From Glaciecola nitratireducens FR1064 (lineage in GTDB: Bacteria; Pseudomonadota; Gammaproteobacteria; Enterobacterales; Alteromonadaceae): 64,000 bases of DNA. Where the stretch lies: positions 3,348,001 to 3,412,000 of the forward strand of contig NC_016041.1 in the NCBI RefSeq assembly GCF_000226565.1, read 5' to 3'. This document shows positions 17,197-25,987 of the stretch, piece after piece. Position 1 is the stretch's first letter; each line of letters opens with the position of its first letter. A program made the translations under genes and the position numbers. The notes below the pieces were generated by a model. It saw nothing but the letters and a program-made list of their open reading frames with translations, did not search any database and was not told where the DNA came from.

Positions 17197-20016
17197 CTAA
17201 TCAGACTCTTCGTCTCTATCAACAACAATATGAACTCCTCGTTCATCTTGCACTATCCGACTACCTTCTTGGAGTTCGAATTTGTTTTCAATAGGTTGAA
17301 ACAACTTTTCAGGAAAGTCTCTCGAAGGTTGTGACTCGTCGCTAACAGGATGTTCTGATGAATGATTGAAGTGCACAATCTGCTTCCAACAGCGAGTGAT
17401 ATTGTCGCCTAAGATAATCAGTAAGTCACCTGGAGCACAGCTGGCTAATCCTGCTTCAACCGCATCAACTTCGCTCGGTATTACCTGAATATTTGATGCA
17501 TCAACGCCATTTGATTCCAGCGTTTGTTTTAGCATCATTGGTACCTCATCATTTGTGCGGCCACGACGATCATCATCGGCTTTACATACAAAACTGTCGA
17601 AAGTAGAAGCAATTATTTTAGCCGCCTCAACAATATCTTCATCCCTTCTGTCGCCAGGCATAGCGATAACAATACGACGCTTGCCCTTCACATCTAAACG
17701 CCCAGCTAAATCTGTAATCGTTTTGATTGCTGCGGGGTTATGCGCATAATCTAATATCACTTTAAACGGATGTTCGTCAAAAATATTCAGGCGACCCGGT
17801 GCTTGATAGAACGATGTATTAAATATTCTCAAACCTTGGCGAATATTTTCTAATGAGGTGTCAAAACTGTATGCCATCGCCGCTGCAAACATTGCGTTTT
17901 GCACGTTGTGCATCGCTTTACCTTCAATCGTTGCCGGTATTAAATGCGTCCATAACAGCGGAATGTGAGCACCTTTATCATAAATTGTGATCATGTCGCC
18001 GTTAATGCCTTTTTCAAGAACAATTGCCATACCGCCTTGACGAATATGCTCACGCACGAGGCCATGGCCTGAGTCGATAGTGACATAACAAATCTGTTTC
18101 GCTTGGCAGAACTCAGCCATTTGCAAACAGTGAATATCGTCGGCGTTGAGCACAACGCAGTCTTGCGCAACTTCAACCACAACGCGCTTTATTTGCGCTA
18201 ATTGCTCTAAGGTATCAATTCCTCGCTGGCCTAAATGATCGGCTGAAATATTCAAACACGCGCCAACATTGCAAGTACTGTAGCCTAAGCCTCGTTTGAC
18301 GATACCGCCTCGCGCCGTTTCCATAATCGCGAAATCAACACTTGGATCGCGCAACACTATTTGCGCCGATGTTGGGCCTGTCATATCACCCTTGACCGTA
18401 AGGTGACCGTCTATATAAACACCATCAGTTGATGTCATGCCGGTAGTAAAACCGGCGCTTTTCATGATGCTTGCAAGCATTCTCGATGTTGTCGTTTTTC
18501 CGTTAGTGCCGGTAATACCTGCAACAGGAATTCTTGCCTTGCTGCCAGCAGGAAACAGCATATCGATTACCTTGCCAGCCACATCTCTAGGTTTACCTTC
18601 ACTGGGCGCAACGTGCATTCTAAAACCAGGAGCAGCATTACACTCACAAATACCACCACCGATCTCTTTGTATGATTTGCTTATATCATCAGTTAAAAAG
18701 TCAACGCCACCAATATCCAGACCGATAGCACGAATTGCGCGCACCGCCATGTCTCTGTTGTCAGGGTGTACTATGTCGGTAACGTCAATAGCGGTGCCGC
18801 CGGTTGACAAATTTGCCGTAGAGCGCAGAAAGAAGACCTGGTCTTTTTCAAGTACCGTATCTTCGTCGTAACCTGCTTCTTCCATTAGGCGAGAGGCTTG
18901 GTTATCAAGCTCCAGTCTTGTGAGCACTTTTTCATGGCCAACACCACGACGGGGGTCTTTATTAACCACATCAATGAGTTGTTCAATGCTGTGAATACCG
19001 TCTCCAACAACGTGCCCGGGGACCCGCTTGGCGACAGCAACTAATTCATTATTGACTACTAACATTCGGTGATCGTAGCCCGTAATGAAGCTCTCGACCA
19101 AAACGGCTCTGCTAGTGCCATGGTTTTGCGCCTCAGCAAACGCTATTGTTACATCTTCGTCCGTCATCAAATTAATGCTAACGCCGCGTCCATGATTTGC
19201 ATTTAGCGGTTTTAATACCACAGGAAAGCCAATCCGCTGAGCCGCTCTTACGGCCTGCTTATCACTGTAAACCATCATTTGTTGCGGAACGGGCAGGCCC
19301 AAATCATTAAGGAGATTATGGGTATCTTCCTTATCACAGGAAATCTCTACGGCAATGTGTTTTGTTTCACTGGTAATGGTCGCCTGAATTCTTTGCTGAT
19401 ATTTGCCGTGACCAAATTGCACTAAACTATAGTTGTTCAAGCGCAACCAAGGAATGTCACGCTGCTCTGCCGCTGCAACCAAAGAAGCGGTGCTCGGCCC
19501 AAACTCTTTGCGCTGAGCCATCTTGATGAAATTAGTCAACTCATCTGTAAAATCAAAATCTTCGTCGATGTCGGCTTTAATGGCAGTTTGCACTTCTTTA
19601 GGCATAAGGTGCGTGAGTAATTTTAAACCAAGGGTACCCGCTTCCAAACCTACATCTCTTTGGTGATATTGGTATACGACGTAGTAACAGCCTTTATCTT
19701 GCATGCTTCTTGTACGGCCAAAGGTAACCGAAGAGCCTGCTAGGTTTTGCAGTTCAATCGCGACATGTTCCCAAATATGTCCAATCCAAGTTCCTTCGTC
19801 TTCAACTAGACGCCTTAAAAAACCGCCCTCCTCACCGTAAGAGCAACCGTGCTTTTGTAATGAGGGTAATGCGGCGATAAGCCCATTAATAAAGTCTTCA
19901 CCTAATTTAACTGAAGGCCAGTATTCTAATTCACCAATATCAATTTGGTAACAGATGACAGGGAAATTAGCATAGACATTTGGACCGACGTAAACGTTTT
20001 TACTTAGAATTTTCAT
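17197..20016 (-). CDS. cphA: Cyanophycin synthetase CphA
   Basis: CphA builds cyanophycin, a poly-Asp backbone with Arg on each side chain, using ATP and no template. The 939-aa protein has the full architecture: an N-terminal domain (1 to about 160), an ATP-grasp domain (about 220-485; includes V-V-L-K-P-L-N-A-N-H-G-R-G-V and G-G-I-C-E-C-N-A-A-P-G-F-R-M-H) and a C-terminal Mur ligase domain with P-loop GTNGKTT at 503-509 and ETARGGIVKRGLGY. The ATP-grasp half adds Asp and the Mur half adds Arg. An AAGGGAA site precedes the ATG. It is upstream of cphA' and downstream of the cphB terminator, so synthesis and breakdown genes are separate transcripts. Confidence 0.97.
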   Translation of the reverse strand: MKILSKNVYVGPNVYANFPVICYQIDIGELEYWPSVKLGEDFINGLIAALPSLQKHGCSYGEEGGFLRRLVEDEGTWIGHIWEHVAIELQNLAGSSVTFGRTRSMQDKGCYYVVYQYHQRDVGLEAGTLGLKLLTHLMPKEVQTAIKADIDEDFDFTDELTNFIKMAQRKEFGPSTASLVAAAEQRDIPWLRLNNYSLVQFGHGKYQQRIQATITSETKHIAVEISCDKEDTHNLLNDLGLPVPQQMMVYSDKQAVRAAQRIGFPVVLKPLNANHGRGVSINLMTDEDVTIAFAEAQNHGTSRAVLVESFITGYDHRMLVVNNELVAVAKRVPGHVVGDGIHSIEQLIDVVNKDPRRGVGHEKVLTRLELDNQASRLMEEAGYDEDTVLEKDQVFFLRSTANLSTGGTAIDVTDIVHPDNRDMAVRAIRAIGLDIGGVDFLTDDISKSYKEIGGGICECNAAPGFRMHVAPSEGKPRDVAGKVIDMLFPAGSKARIPVAGITGTNGKTTTSRMLASIMKSAGFTTGMTSTDGVYIDGHLTVKGDMTGPTSAQIVLRDPSVDFAIMETARGGIVKRGLGYSTCNVGACLNISADHLGQRGIDTLEQLAQIKRVVVEVAQDCVVLNADDIHCLQMAEFCQAKQICYVTIDSGHGLVREHIRQGGMAIVLEKGINGDMITIYDKGAHIPLLWTHLIPATIEGKAMHNVQNAMFAAAMAYSFDTSLENIRQGLRIFNTSFYQAPGRLNIFDEHPFKVILDYAHNPAAIKTITDLAGRLDVKGKRRIVIAMPGDRRDEDIVEAAKIIASTFDSFVCKADDDRRGRTNDEVPMMLKQTLESNGVDASNIQVIPSEVDAVEAGLASCAPGDLLIILGDNITRCWKQIVHFNHSSEHPVSDESQPSRDFPEKLFQPIENKFELQEGSRIVQDERGVHIVVDRDEESD

Positions 20017-20182
20017 GGTTGCAGTTCCCTTGGAGCGACTTTAGCGTGACTTCGTTTTTTATTACTTAACGGTGGCGGTAAAAAGTGCAGTAGATGCGAT
20101 ATTCAACCGTTTTGAATTTTTCTATCATTTTTGAATGTGATAGGGTCAAGTAACGTGCGATTATTATTAAACTACGGTACAT

Positions 20183-20208
20183 AAAAAAGGTAGCTTACGC
20201 TACCTTTT
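20183..20208 (-). terminator. Terminator separating cphB from cphA
   Basis: GGTAGC (20189-20194) and GCTACC (20199-20204) form a stem with a TTAC loop, flanked by A6 on the left and T4 on the right. On the minus strand the run of T follows the stem, so it ends the iadA-cphB transcript. The rest of the 20017-20273 gap should hold the cphA promoter. Confidence 0.8.
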
Positions 20209-20273
20209 GAGTTGTTTTTATTTTGTTCTTTGCAACATCAGAATAACTGGAAAGAAAATGCATACGTTGATGA

Positions 20274-21092
20274 TTAACTTACATAAGCTTTTCGATTTGA
20301 AATATCATATCTAGCGCCTGACGCTAAAATATGCATTTTTACATTTAGGAGTGTAAGTGCGTCACCCGTGCGCGCCTCTGCCATTGATGAATACTCGATA
20401 TCACTCGTATCAAGCACCGTAATCGCTCCACTTCCTACGACAGTGAAAACATTGTCATGATCAATGAACGCGGCAGTGTCTTCATCAAGTCCTATACCAA
20501 TCAAAAATGGATTGTAGCTAACAGCCGAAAGTAAGCGAGCTAATCGGTTGCGTTCATTAAAGTGCTGATCAACAACAATCGTATTAATCAAACCCATGCC
20601 GGGCGCTAAGTTCACTCCACCTTCAGTTGGCACAATGCCAGTACTGCCGCCAGTAATCATATGCTGCGAGACAATAGCGGCCCCAGCCGATGTGCCTGCG
20701 TAATGAACACCTTGCGCATTTAGCTGGCGAATGGTTTTTGCGATGGGTGTACCACCTAAAATAGTCGATAATCGAAGTTGATTGCCGCCTGTCACAAAAA
20801 TACCCGTACTTTTTTCCAGCGTTTTTACGTAACCTGGGTCTTGCGCATCGCTGCGCTCATTAATAGGAAGTGAATAGGTTTTCTTAACCCCTATTTCTTC
20901 AAAAATCTTTTGGTAGCGTGAGCCAGTATCGTCGAGCTGTGAGGCTGTTGGAATAACGGTAATAACGGCTTCTTTGCCACCACAAAGCTCAACGAACTTT
21001 GCTAAAATTTCAGGATTATCTAGTTTTTCTTCTGCACCACCAATAGGAATTACATATCCTCTTTGGGTGCCATCTATAGTTGGAGAGGGCAT
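20274..21092 (-). CDS. cphB: Cyanophycinase CphB (peptidase S51)
   Basis: This 272-aa serine exopeptidase cuts cyanophycin to beta-Asp-Arg dipeptides. The nucleophile elbow GTSAG is visible with Ser135, along with the family blocks VIPIGGAEEK, ITVIPTAS, FVTGGNQLRL and D-x-H-F-x-E-R-N-R-L-A-R-L. Length matches cyanophycinases (about 270). The start is an ATG 5 bp after the iadA stop, so iadA-cphB are one operon and the two enzymes act in sequence. No signal peptide is present, so it acts on intracellular granules. Confidence 0.96.
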   Translation of the reverse strand: MPSPTIDGTQRGYVIPIGGAEEKLDNPEILAKFVELCGGKEAVITVIPTASQLDDTGSRYQKIFEEIGVKKTYSLPINERSDAQDPGYVKTLEKSTGIFVTGGNQLRLSTILGGTPIAKTIRQLNAQGVHYAGTSAGAAIVSQHMITGGSTGIVPTEGGVNLAPGMGLINTIVVDQHFNERNRLARLLSAVSYNPFLIGIGLDEDTAAFIDHDNVFTVVGSGAITVLDTSDIEYSSMAEARTGDALTLLNVKMHILASGARYDISNRKAYVS

Positions 21093-21097
21093 AATAT

Positions 21098-22255
21098 TTA
21101 CTCGAAAGTGCCTTTTTTAATTTGTTGATTATATTTTACATGCCAATGACCCATTGCCATTACATGCTCAATTCGATTTTGTTTGTTCAATATGATGATA
21201 TCGGCATCAGCACCCTTTTCTATCCGACCTTTTCGATGAAAATTCATTAATTGTGCAACGTTCTTCGTAAAAAAGGGTAAAAAGGTTTCGATCGCTTGTC
21301 CATCGTCTACTAATTCATAGAAGATATTCGTCATCGATTGAGACTCTGCAAAGTCCATTTTTTTCAAACTACCATCAGCATGGAAGTCGGGCAAGCATCC
21401 GCCGCCGTCCGAGCTAATGGTCAATTTATCTTGTGGTAGGTCTTGCTGCATATAACGCAATAAGGCTTCGCCAGGTTCAAAGCCGACATCGCCAGTTTCA
21501 AACGCAGTAACGTCTACCCAACAGCCTCTTTTAGCAAGCTCGCAGGCTTCCTCGAATAAGCTGCGCTGTCGGTTAATATGTGTCGGATTGTAAGTTCTTG
21601 GCGGTATTTCAGCTGTCTCTAGTGCCTCACGTATAATGCTTAAGCCACGCTCACCGTCACCCAAATGCAAATGCAGCATACCAGCCTTTCCCGTCATCAA
21701 ACGAGCAACGTGAGCTTCAGACGCTATTTTTAACAGTTCATTTAATGTTGGCTGACTTGAGCGATGATCGCTGATAGCTAACTCGCCGACACCAATAATG
21801 GGCTCAATAAAAACGATATCTGAGCGCACAGACCCGGTGAGGGTTGTGGGTGGTAAATGGTATCCACCGGTGTAGCAATAGGCAGAAAAACCTTCTTCTC
21901 TTAAGGCATAAACCTGAGCCACCAATGATTCAGTGTTGCGAGTTAAATCATCAGTACCAAGCAAACCAACAGCGGTTGTTACGCCCGCTCTTGTGAATTT
22001 ACTTAAAGGCACCGGAGGTACTCTGGTAGAAAACCCTGCTTCGCCGCCTCCCCCAGTAATATGGGTATGCCCATCAATGAAGCCAGGCATTACAACGCAA
22101 CCCTCAGCATCAACAGTGGTATGTTCAAGGTTTAGTTCAGGAAGTGTATCGCCGATATAAACTATTTTATTTTCGGCAATCAGAATGTGCTGCAAGCCCA
22201 AATGTTCAGGTGCATAAACGTCAGCATTCTTAATTATTGTGATCAAAACCGACAC
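21098..22255 (-). CDS. iadA: Isoaspartyl dipeptidase IadA-like amidohydrolase
   Basis: This 385-aa metal-dependent amidohydrolase would split beta-Asp-Arg released by cyanophycinase into Asp and Arg. Motifs visible: metal pair H-T-H in PGFIDGHTHITGG, the IADA signature AISDHRSSQP, later His ligands (LHLHLGDG, PTHINR) and catalytic Asp in ISSDGGG. At the position of the carboxylated Lys162 of E. coli IadA (G-V-K-x-A-I-S-D-H-R-S as I recall it) this protein has Glu158 (G-V-G-E-L-A-I-S-D-H-R-S). Glu bridges metals in some amidohydrolase subtypes, so activity is plausible. The start is GTG. It leads the iadA-cphB operon. Confidence 0.92.
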   Translation of the reverse strand: MSVLITIIKNADVYAPEHLGLQHILIAENKIVYIGDTLPELNLEHTTVDAEGCVVMPGFIDGHTHITGGGGEAGFSTRVPPVPLSKFTRAGVTTAVGLLGTDDLTRNTESLVAQVYALREEGFSAYCYTGGYHLPPTTLTGSVRSDIVFIEPIIGVGELAISDHRSSQPTLNELLKIASEAHVARLMTGKAGMLHLHLGDGERGLSIIREALETAEIPPRTYNPTHINRQRSLFEEACELAKRGCWVDVTAFETGDVGFEPGEALLRYMQQDLPQDKLTISSDGGGCLPDFHADGSLKKMDFAESQSMTNIFYELVDDGQAIETFLPFFTKNVAQLMNFHRKGRIEKGADADIIILNKQNRIEHVMAMGHWHVKYNQQIKKGTFE

Positions 22256-22384
22256 GCTCTTTTGATTTGTTAAAGCAATGCAGTAATTCTATAGCCTAGG
22301 TAGCGAAACACATAACCCTTTTTGTGATATTTCACTTTTTAGTTGAGGAGATTTGATGATCTTAGCTTGCGAAAAGACACAGTA

Positions 22385-22414
22385 ATGCAAGCACGGTTGA
22401 AGTCGTGCTTGCAT
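22385..22414 (-). terminator. Strong hairpin just after the VOC gene, possible terminator
   Basis: A perfect 11-bp stem, ATGCAAGCACG (22385-22395) with CGTGCTTGCAT (22404-22414), has an 8-nt loop and begins 6 bp beyond the minus-strand VOC stop. There is no T-tract after the stem on the minus strand (TTACTG), so it may terminate poorly or act as an mRNA 3' end stabiliser. Confidence 0.5.
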
Positions 22415-22420
22415 AAAACA

Positions 22421-22792
22421 TTAACCGAAATGATTAAATACTATTTTATTGCCATCCAAATCACGGAAATAAGCGCCATAAAAAACATCAGGGATCCGTT
22501 GTCCAGGTTCACCGTCGCAGCTTGCTCCTAGAGAAATTGCTTTTTTATAAAGCTCATCACATTTTTCTTTTGAACCAGGTGCGATAGCAAGCATATTACC
22601 ATTGCCACAATGCTGCGGTTCCTCATTGTAAGGAATACAAATGGCTAGCATAGGCTCTGCCATGCTTTTACCAATAAAAATAATACGGTCCATCTTTATA
22701 AGGGTTTTCGCCCCCAGTGGCGCTAAAAGTTCATTGTAAAAAGCTTCTGATTTATTTAAATCACTTACGCCGATCGTTGCATAGCTGAGCAT
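22421..22792 (-). CDS. VOC-family (glyoxalase/dioxygenase fold) protein, 123 aa
   Basis: This single-module VOC protein has the N-terminal strand-helix pattern MLSYATIGVSDLNKSEAFYNELLAPLGA and the C-terminal YGAYFRDLDGNKIVFN, the usual end of the fold with a metal-ligand-type Glu replaced (FRDLDGNKI-V-F rather than K-L-E). Proteins like this are often called glyoxalase or bleomycin-resistance relatives, but the substrate cannot be predicted. The GAGGT ribosome site sits 7 bp before the ATG. It is a stand-alone gene between iadA and the diguanylate cyclase, with a hairpin right after the stop. Confidence 0.85.
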   Translation of the reverse strand: MLSYATIGVSDLNKSEAFYNELLAPLGAKTLIKMDRIIFIGKSMAEPMLAICIPYNEEPQHCGNGNMLAIAPGSKEKCDELYKKAISLGASCDGEPGQRIPDVFYGAYFRDLDGNKIVFNHFG

Positions 22793-22970
22793 TTTCTTAC
22801 CTCTTTATTATAATTGATGTAGTTTACTTCACTTTTAATGAGTGGCTTAAACTGTTGAATACCACATAATTAAACGGAAATTTTTGCAAACCGGTTTTGC
22901 GCTTTGTTAAATATATTTATCGTCAAAAATAAACAGTCAGACTCATTTGCACAAAATGCAAGTACCCGAA

Positions 22971-25292
22971 TTACATAGATTCAACTCTATTTCTTCCGCC
23001 TTCTTTTGCTTTATATAGCGCCAAATCAGCACGTTTTATTATTTCATCTATCGATTCTTCGCCAGTTAAACTTTGAGTAACTCCTATGCTAACGGTTATC
23101 TTTCGGCTCAGCACTTGCTGACTAAAATCACTTTCTTCAATATCTGTTCTAATGCGCTCACAGGCGATTATTGCTTCTTCAATTGAGGTTTTCGCCGCTA
23201 TCAATGCAAACTCTTCACCGCCAAAGCGCGCAATGAGATCATTTGCTCGTTTCCCATCAAGCAGTATCTTAGCGAAACGTTTTAAGACTTCGTCACCTGC
23301 GTCATGCCCAAAAGAATCGTTTATTGATTTAAAGTAATCTATATCAATAATGGCGACGCAGAAACTTTCACCATGACGCTTGAGTAGTTGATACGCACTT
23401 TCTACGTGCGTTGTAAAAACACGCCTATTCGGTAGCTGGGTTAAGTCATCAGTAGTGGCTAAAGACTTTAACTCACGCTCTGCACTAACTCGAGCTGCTT
23501 CAATGCCCCTGACGCGCATCAACAACCCCAAGTTCGCCAATAACGGTTTTAGGAAATCGATGAGTTCTCGATCATAACCAACGACTCTATTAGCTAATCC
23601 AATCATTCCATATACAACACCATCGAACTTTATCGGCAAACCCAAAAAGCAATCCATATCAGGGTGGCCTTTAGGCGTGCCTGATGAATGCGCATCTTTA
23701 GCTACATCATTGGATATCACTTCATTTTCAGTTGTAATCACTCGCCCAAAAAGATTATCTAAATTTTCAAACACCAAGCCATCGTTGACATACCGAGAAT
23801 AAAGCTCTTTACTCTGCGTATCCCAGCTAATATCAGAAATAGCTTGGATTTTTAAAGCCACTTTGCCTTTCTCAGAAATAATACGCTCACCAATAAAACC
23901 AAATTCACTTTCGGCCAAATCTAATAAAGATTCGAAAATTGAGGAGCAGGCGGCCCTCAAATCGCTCTCCTCCAAAAATACTTCTTGAGCTTTACTCATG
24001 AGCGCGACTAAAGCATCCTGTTTCTGTCGGATTATTATAGCTTTATGCTGCTCAGTGACATCACGCTGGGTGCCTATAATTCTGCTAGGCTTTCCCTCAG
24101 AATTATATTCAACCGTTTTTCCAAAACCTTCAACCCAAATCCAATGGCCCGTTTCATGTCTTATTCTATAAATCTGATTGAGTGTGTCGCGATTGCCCGC
24201 AGTCAAATCATCTAGCTCTTCGGTCACTCGCTTTTTATCTAAAGGATGAAGACGTCTTTCCCAGACGTTCTTAGCAGGTTCCTGATCTTCAAAGTTGAGG
24301 CCGATCATCTCATACCATCGATGATTAACTTGGGTGAAGTTAGCTATTGGGTCAAAATCCCAAGTGGCTAAATCTAATGTCTCTATAATTAAGGAAGACC
24401 GTTCTTTTACCTTTCTTAGTCGCACTTCTAGTTCTTTTTGGCTTGTTTGGTCAATAAGATATAAGCGAACATAAATCAGCTTCCCAGCTTCTGAGTATTC
24501 ACCATAGCTAACCTGCCGAATACTTTTGTACTCTCCACTGGGCAGCACAACGTCATATTCAGTCTCAAGGTCTTGAATTTGAGTTGAGCGATGAAAGGTT
24601 AAGCTTCTTTTAAAAACAACTTTGTGATCTGGATGAATAAAATCATCGATTCGAAAAGGGAGTTCATTAGTTTTAGCATCAAGACCAAGCAAACTGTAGC
24701 AATTAGCAGAAACAAAAACTGTTGGCCATCCTGGCTTAGAATCGACGATTAAACTGCTTATTGGTCCTTTTGAAAGGAGATTGTGCTCAATCATGAATTG
24801 ATGAGAAAAATTTGCCGCAGTTAGTGCAATAGAAATTGTTTCAGCTTTGGTATTTAAGAACTCGAGCTCTTCCTTAGTAAGGTCGGCTATATTCTCACTA
24901 AAAAGATGCAGTGCTCCTACTGCTGTATTTTCCTTTCTAATCGGAATACCAATAAAACCACACATTTTTGAGGCGTCGTTGGGTGCATCGGAATTAACAT
25001 AACCCTCATCAGTGCGTATATCTTCTATTCTAAGAGTGTCATTTAGTTCTATCGTTTTAGCACAAAGTTGTTTAGTAAAAGCTACAGTCTTGTCGCATCC
25101 ATCCATATTGCTAACGAGCAGTAGCTCTTTATTCTCAAGAAGAGCAATGGCCACGTCGAGAATATTCAATTTATCTTGAACAGCAAGCACTACATTATCC
25201 AATGCTTTTTGAATCGTTGGGGAATAATAGGAACTTTTAGTCAATATGCTATCGTTACTTTCAACTTGTTTTGCGAGCATTGCTTTAGACAT
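22971..25292 (-). CDS. GAF-PAS-PAS-GAF-GGDEF diguanylate cyclase, 773 aa
   Basis: The C-terminal GGDEF domain (about 605-772) has the active-site sequence G-G-E-E-F at 691-695 and an inhibitory I-site RAND at 682-685, so it should make cyclic di-GMP from GTP and be feedback-inhibited. Upstream are a GAF-like domain (about 30-160, with GFIGIPIRKENTAVGALHLF), two PAS domains (about 165-285 and 300-420; the second with W-V-E-G-F and I-G-T-Q-R-D-V-T-E), and a second GAF (about 440-585, with CFLGLPIKFDGVVYGMIGLAN). No membrane segments are seen, so it is a cytoplasmic sensor. An AGGAGGA-like site precedes the ATG. The ligand is unknown. Confidence 0.93.
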   Translation of the reverse strand: MSKAMLAKQVESNDSILTKSSYYSPTIQKALDNVVLAVQDKLNILDVAIALLENKELLLVSNMDGCDKTVAFTKQLCAKTIELNDTLRIEDIRTDEGYVNSDAPNDASKMCGFIGIPIRKENTAVGALHLFSENIADLTKEELEFLNTKAETISIALTAANFSHQFMIEHNLLSKGPISSLIVDSKPGWPTVFVSANCYSLLGLDAKTNELPFRIDDFIHPDHKVVFKRSLTFHRSTQIQDLETEYDVVLPSGEYKSIRQVSYGEYSEAGKLIYVRLYLIDQTSQKELEVRLRKVKERSSLIIETLDLATWDFDPIANFTQVNHRWYEMIGLNFEDQEPAKNVWERRLHPLDKKRVTEELDDLTAGNRDTLNQIYRIRHETGHWIWVEGFGKTVEYNSEGKPSRIIGTQRDVTEQHKAIIIRQKQDALVALMSKAQEVFLEESDLRAACSSIFESLLDLAESEFGFIGERIISEKGKVALKIQAISDISWDTQSKELYSRYVNDGLVFENLDNLFGRVITTENEVISNDVAKDAHSSGTPKGHPDMDCFLGLPIKFDGVVYGMIGLANRVVGYDRELIDFLKPLLANLGLLMRVRGIEAARVSAERELKSLATTDDLTQLPNRRVFTTHVESAYQLLKRHGESFCVAIIDIDYFKSINDSFGHDAGDEVLKRFAKILLDGKRANDLIARFGGEEFALIAAKTSIEEAIIACERIRTDIEESDFSQQVLSRKITVSIGVTQSLTGEESIDEIIKRADLALYKAKEGGRNRVESM

Positions 25293-25676
25293 TCGCTCCT
25301 CCTACTTAAACATTAATACAAGACTTGGGCGTCTTGCTTCATACAATTATTAACGCTAAGGATTCTGTGTGCCCTTTTTGAACAGCGATTTGATCACGTT
25401 TTTTGTTATATAATATACTAAAATAATAGGAAAAAAGGTATAGCTTGAAGTGGGTGTAGATCGCAAAAACATATAAAGTTATGCATTTTAATACGTTGAT
25501 AGAATCTTATATATGCAGCGTAAACCTAGATGTTTAGGGGAGGTGGAAATCGTCCGCGAATTCTTGTTGTAAATGTTGGGTGTTCAAATGATAGCCTATA
25601 GGCAAAAAATCAGATACTTAAAAAGTTTGCCGTTTTCACTAATTATAGCCCTTAATCAGAATAAACACGCACTCGC

Positions 25677-25892
25677 GTGATAAGAGTTACCGGGAGCAGC
25701 AGGCGGAGCCTTTGCCTACACAAACCGTCTAATGGCAAAGATGCCATCAGCGAGCGGCCAGGGATGGCGAACAGCATGTTTGTGTGATAAGTGTTATCGG
25801 GAGCAGCAGGCGAGGCCTTTTCACCACACAAACCGTCTAATGGCAAGGATGCCATTAGCGAGCGGCCAAGGATGGCGAACAGCGCGTTTGTG
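25677..25892. repeat. Two direct copies of a 107-108-bp intergenic repeat unit
   Basis: Copy A (25677-25783) and copy B (from 25784) share GTGATAAG, GGGAGCAGCAGGCG, CACAAACCGTCTAATGGCAA, GCGAGCGGCCA, GGATGGCGAACAGC and GTTTGTGT, with scattered substitutions and one 1-bp indel. Each unit contains two small hairpins with similar loops: CTAATGGCA/TGCCATTAG around AGGA in copy B (AAGA and one mismatch in copy A), and GCCA/TGGC around AGGA or GGGA. The apparent ORFs across it (both strands) are unsupported. This looks like a non-coding dispersed intergenic element. Confidence 0.85.
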
Positions 25893-25928
25893 TGGTGAAA
25901 AGGCCTCGCCTGCTGCTCCCGATAACAC
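25791..25928. repeat. Perfect 43-bp inverted repeat enclosing a 52-bp centre
   Basis: The left arm 25791-25833 (starting GTGTTATCGGGAGCAGCAGG) and the right arm 25886-25928 (ending TGCTGCTCCCGATAACAC) are exact reverse complements over 43 bp. The 52-bp centre holds the two small AGGA-loop hairpins. As RNA it would form a long cruciform-like stem. It lies 15 bp from the tuf terminator and, with the direct repeat, forms a compact composite element of about 250 bp. The gap 25293-25676 shows no other gene or structure and must hold the diguanylate cyclase promoter. Confidence 0.95.
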
Positions 25929-25942
25929 TTTTTCTTAAACAA

Positions 25943-25969
25943 AAAAAAGGCGCTCATTGAGCGCCTTCT
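25943..25969 (-). terminator. Terminator of the tuf transcript
   Basis: GGCGCTC (25949-25955) pairs with GAGCGCC (25959-25965) with an ATT loop. An A8 tract on its left gives eight T after the stem on the minus strand. It begins 18 bp after the tuf stop. Confidence 0.93.
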
Positions 25970-25987
25970 TCGTATTTTCGGTCGGTA

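Noticed and set aside
25652-25957. Small ORFs on both strands through the repeat element near tuf.
   Set aside because: The peptides simply restate the direct and inverted repeat twice, have no ribosome sites and match each other only because the DNA repeats.
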